Assembly (NCBI RefSeq): GCF_014647975.1
Contig: NZ_BMQF01000025.1
Location: forward strand, 1-64,000
Direction of reading: 5' to 3'
DNA length: 64,000 nucleotides
Origin: Streptomyces fumigatiscleroticus
Lineage (GTDB): Bacteria > Actinomycetota > Actinomycetes > Streptomycetales > Streptomycetaceae
In this document: positions 61,904 through 64,000 of the stretch, one piece after another
Layout of the letters: the number at the start of each line of letters is the position of its first letter
Position numbering within the stretch: position 1 is the first letter of the stretch
Position numbers and translations under genes: made by a program
Notes under the pieces: generated by a model
Told to the model about the DNA's origin: nothing
Databases searched by the model: none
The model's input: only the letters and a program-made list of their open reading frames with translations

Positions 61904-62488
61904 CTATCGGCGTGAGGCCTGTTCCCAGCCGTGGGTGAGGATGTCGAAGATCGTCTCGACGGCGGCCCGGCGGTCCTGCCGGCCGCCGGTGAGGACCGGG
62001 ATCTCGAGGACGAACCGGGCGAGAGCCACACACGCGAGGTCGTCGTGGTCCACGCCGGTCTCGTCGGCGATGGCCGCGCTGAGGGCGTCGGTGTGCCGGG
62101 TCCACATGCGTTCGTAGTACGCGCGCAGCGCCGGCGTGGACTCCACCAGGTCCGCGAACGCGGCTCGCTGCGGATGCGCCGCGAGCGGCAGCCAGGTGTC
62201 GAGGACGTGCCGGCGGAGGGCGTCGGGGATGCTCTGGCCCGCGGCCCGCTGCCGTACCGCGGCGACCAGCTCCGACTCCCGCTCCTCGTCCTGGTCGAAG
62301 ACCAGCGCTTCCTTGCCGCTGAAGTGCTTGAACACCGTGGTGGTCGACACGTCGGCCGCGTCGGCGATGTCGCGGATGCTCACCTGGTCGTAGCCGCGGT
62401 CCAGGAAGAGCCGCAGCGCGGCGTCGGCGATCGCTTGCCGGGTGGCCGCCTTCTTGCGTTCGCGGCGGCTGACAGGAGGCACGGTCAT
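61904..62488 (-). CDS. TetR-family regulator of the divergent monooxygenase
   Basis: The 194-residue protein has SRRERKKAATRQAIADAALRLFLDRGYDQVSIRDIADAADVSTTTVFKHFSGKEALVFDQDEERESELVAAVRQR, a full TetR HTH. The rest is helical (LARFVLEIPVLTGGRQDRRAAVETIFDILTHGWEQ). The ATG at 62488 is 116 bases from the divergent FAD monooxygenase GTG at 62605, the classic layout of a TetR repressor and its inducible oxygenase. Confidence 0.9.
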   Translation of the reverse strand: MTVPPVSRRERKKAATRQAIADAALRLFLDRGYDQVSIRDIADAADVSTTTVFKHFSGKEALVFDQDEERESELVAAVRQRAAGQSIPDALRRHVLDTWLPLAAHPQRAAFADLVESTPALRAYYERMWTRHTDALSAAIADETGVDHDDLACVALARFVLEIPVLTGGRQDRRAAVETIFDILTHGWEQASRR

Positions 62489-62507
62489 GGGTTGAGCATA
62501 TCCGATG

Positions 62508-62565
62508 GTTGCATCGAGGGCTAAGTTGACTCGTTGCACTTTTTTATTGGTTCTGCTTTTCTGGG
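62508..62565. promoter_or_regulatory. Promoter/operator region between TetR and monooxygenase genes
   Basis: This AT-rich block contains a TTGACT -35-like hexamer (62526-62531) for the plus strand and two direct GTTGCA/C words (near 62509 and 62533) around it. The GTTGCA spacing makes them repressor-site candidates. Confidence 0.35.
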
Positions 62566-62604
62566 GGCCGAGCCGAGAGCAACCAGCGACCAGAAGGAGC
62601 CACC

Positions 62605-63747
62605 GTGAACTCCCCAGCACCCAGCCGCGCCCGTATCAGCATCATCGGCGCCGGACCCGGCGGACTGACCTGTGCCCGCATCCTCCAGCGGCACGGCATG
62701 ACGGTCACCGTCCACGACCGCGACCCGGGCCCCGACGCACGCGACCAGGGCGGCACCCTGGACCTGCACGCCGACAACGGCCAGATCGCCCTGCGCGAAG
62801 CCGGCCTGCTCGACGAGTTCCTCGCGCTGTGCCGCCCCGAAGGGCAGGAGATGCGCCGGTTGGACCCGGCCGGCCGGACGACCTTCCACCACATCCCCGA
62901 GGCCGGCGAGCTCTTCAAACCGGAGATCGACCGCGGCCGGCTGCGCACTCTGCTGCTCGACTCCCTTCAGCCGCACACCGTGCACTGGGGCCGCGCCCTG
63001 CAAACGGTCGGCGGGCCCGCCGACGGGCCGCGGCTACTGCACTTCGCCGACGGCACGACCCTGGAGGCCGATCTGGTCATCGGCGCCGACGGCGCCTTCT
63101 CCCGGGTACGCCCGGCCGTGTCCCCCGCCGTCCCCGAGTACACCGGGGTGAGCTTCCTGGAGGCTTGGTTCTCCGACGTCGACAACCGGCACCCCGACAT
63201 CGCCGAGCTGGTCGGCCCGGGCAGCGCCGCCGCGGCCGACGGCGACCGCGGCCTGTTCGCCCAGCGCAACGGCGGAGACCACATCCGCGTCTACATCATC
63301 CGACGTGTTCCGGCCGACTGGATCAGCAGAAGCGGCCTCGCCGCCGACGACACCGCGGGCCTGCGCGCCCGGCTGCTCGACGAGTACGCCCAGTGGTCGC
63401 CCCGCATGCGCCGGATGATCACCGACAACGACGGCCCCTACGTCGACCGCCCGCTCTTCGCCCTCCCGGTCCCGCACACCTGGGAACACCACCCGACGGT
63501 GACCCTGCTCGGCGACGCCGCCCACCTCATGCCCCCGCTCGGCGTCGGCGTCAACCTCGCCATGCTGGACGCCAGCGAACTCGCCCTCGCCCTCGCGAAC
63601 GCCGCCACCGTCGACGAAGCCGTCCGCACCTACGAGAAGACCATGCTGCCCCGCTCCACCGAGACGGCCAGGATGCTGGACGGCGCCGCCGAGCACCTGC
63701 TGTCCGCCGACGACCCCGACCTCGGCGACGACGGCACCCGGCCCTGA
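62605..63747 (+). CDS. TetX-like FAD-dependent monooxygenase
   Basis: The 380-residue group A flavoprotein hydroxylase has the dinucleotide motif GAGPGG near the N-terminus, the LVIGADGAFSRVR segment (DG motif) and the GD motif LLGDAAHLMPPLGVGVNLAMLDASEL. LDLHADNGQIALREAGLLDEF and RLLHFADG patterns are shared with tetracycline-inactivating TetX-like enzymes, but sequence alone does not show tetracycline activity. GTG with an AAGGAG site. Likely controlled by the divergent TetR gene. Confidence 0.9.
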   Translation: MNSPAPSRARISIIGAGPGGLTCARILQRHGMTVTVHDRDPGPDARDQGGTLDLHADNGQIALREAGLLDEFLALCRPEGQEMRRLDPAGRTTFHHIPEAGELFKPEIDRGRLRTLLLDSLQPHTVHWGRALQTVGGPADGPRLLHFADGTTLEADLVIGADGAFSRVRPAVSPAVPEYTGVSFLEAWFSDVDNRHPDIAELVGPGSAAAADGDRGLFAQRNGGDHIRVYIIRRVPADWISRSGLAADDTAGLRARLLDEYAQWSPRMRRMITDNDGPYVDRPLFALPVPHTWEHHPTVTLLGDAAHLMPPLGVGVNLAMLDASELALALANAATVDEAVRTYEKTMLPRSTETARMLDGAAEHLLSADDPDLGDDGTRP

Positions 63748-63771
63748 GCACCCCGTCCGTGGTGCTCAGGG
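63742..63771. terminator. Bidirectional terminator containing both stop codons
   Basis: CCCTGAGCACC (63742-63752) and GGTGCTCAGGG (63761-63771) form a perfect 11-base stem with an 8-base loop. The TGA of the monooxygenase (63745-63747) and the stop of the convergent GNAT gene (63766-63768) both lie in the stem. Confidence 0.75.
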
Positions 63772-64000
63772 GGTGCGGAAACCCCGGAAGGTCACCTGCT
63801 TGCGGGTCTCGAAGCCGAGCCGCTCGTAGAGGGCGATCGCGCCGCTGTTCGCCTCGGCCACATGCAGGAAGGGCCGCTCGCCACGGGCCGTGATCCGCGC
63901 GACCAGCGCACCGACCAGACGAGCCGCGTGACCCCGCCCGCGTGCCTCGGGGGCGGTGCAGACGGCGCTGATCTCGGTCCAACCCGGTGGCCGGAGCCGT
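63766..64000 (-). CDS. GNAT-family acetyltransferase, 3' part (runs off the window)
   Basis: The visible 77 residues include TEISAVCTAPEARGRGHAARLVGALVARI (acetyl-CoA-binding motif A) and FLHVAEANSGAIALYERLGFETRKQVTFRGFRTP (motif B), the C-terminal half of a GNAT acetyltransferase of the FR47-like kind. The 5' half lies beyond the end of the window. Substrate unknown. Confidence 0.85.
   Translation of the reverse strand, partial: RLRPPGWTEISAVCTAPEARGRGHAARLVGALVARITARGERPFLHVAEANSGAIALYERLGFETRKQVTFRGFRTP

Noticed and set aside
62605-63747. Firm tetracycline-resistance gene
   Set aside because: Family resemblance to TetX is clear, but group A monooxygenases share these motifs and no substrate-specific residues can be confirmed by eye.

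Overview
This 64 kb window is high-GC actinobacterial DNA, most likely from a Streptomyces chromosome. The evidence is strong third-position GC, AGGAG-type ribosome binding sites with GTG starts, and family content typical of the genus: several ECF sigma factors, TetR/XRE/LuxR regulators, DUF6332, PPOX proteins and STAND regulators. No essential housekeeping cluster, rRNA, tRNA, transposase or CRISPR array was seen. Many gene remnants lie between intact accessory genes, which fits a variable region such as a chromosome arm (inference).

Layout. 0-8 kb: a lipoprotein; an ECF41 sigma factor with its carboxymuconolactone decarboxylase-like partner; an OAT2-like ornithine acetyltransferase (argJ type) with a possible ARG box at its start; a small ORF coupled to a PAP2 phosphatase; a DesK/DesR-like two-component pair. 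8-17.7 kb: a broken dihydrodipicolinate-synthase-family gene, nadE, a broken XRE regulator divergent from an aldo/keto reductase, a 9-bp tandem repeat, an XRE/MFS divergent pair and a beta-propeller/FlgD-Ig protein without a signal peptide. 17.8-28.4 kb: peptidase E, a decaying ECF42/DGPF module, GNAT, SnoaL-like, a YceI remnant beside a second ECF41 factor, an SDR, an ABC exporter with a polyprenyl synthase and divergent TetR, and a PPOX protein.

28.4-36.8 kb: a P-loop kinase divergent from a TOPRIM-only protein; a secreted GH26 mannanase with a ricin-type domain; then the wreck of a mannoside-utilisation operon (sugar permease 3' end, core-deleted beta-mannosidase fused to a LacI sensor, truncated frameshifted mannose-6-phosphate isomerase); then MarR, DUF4440 and PPOX genes. 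36.9-46.2 kb: an MMPL transporter / thioester-reductase-like SDR / ACP / ketosynthase cassette; a remarkable sigma factor carrying a ZAS-type zinc motif, a membrane segment and an extracellular GH128 domain in one chain; and membrane proteins. 46.3-52.5 kb: regulators, including an XRE-NB-ARC-TPR protein and a TetR/SnoaL divergent pair with operator-like sites, then remnants.

52.5-57.3 kb: the strongest candidate for an unusual system, a 1466-residue caspase-nSTAND-membrane segment-WD40 protein whose first three WD repeats are near-identical at DNA level, translationally overlapped by an EACC1-like membrane protein. This resembles predicted NTP-dependent conflict (immunity/cell-death) systems. 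57.4-64 kb: an oligopeptide ABC operon (binding protein and two permeases, no ATPases), two TetR regulators, a TetX-like FAD monooxygenase and the 3' end of a GNAT gene, the last two sharing a bidirectional terminator.
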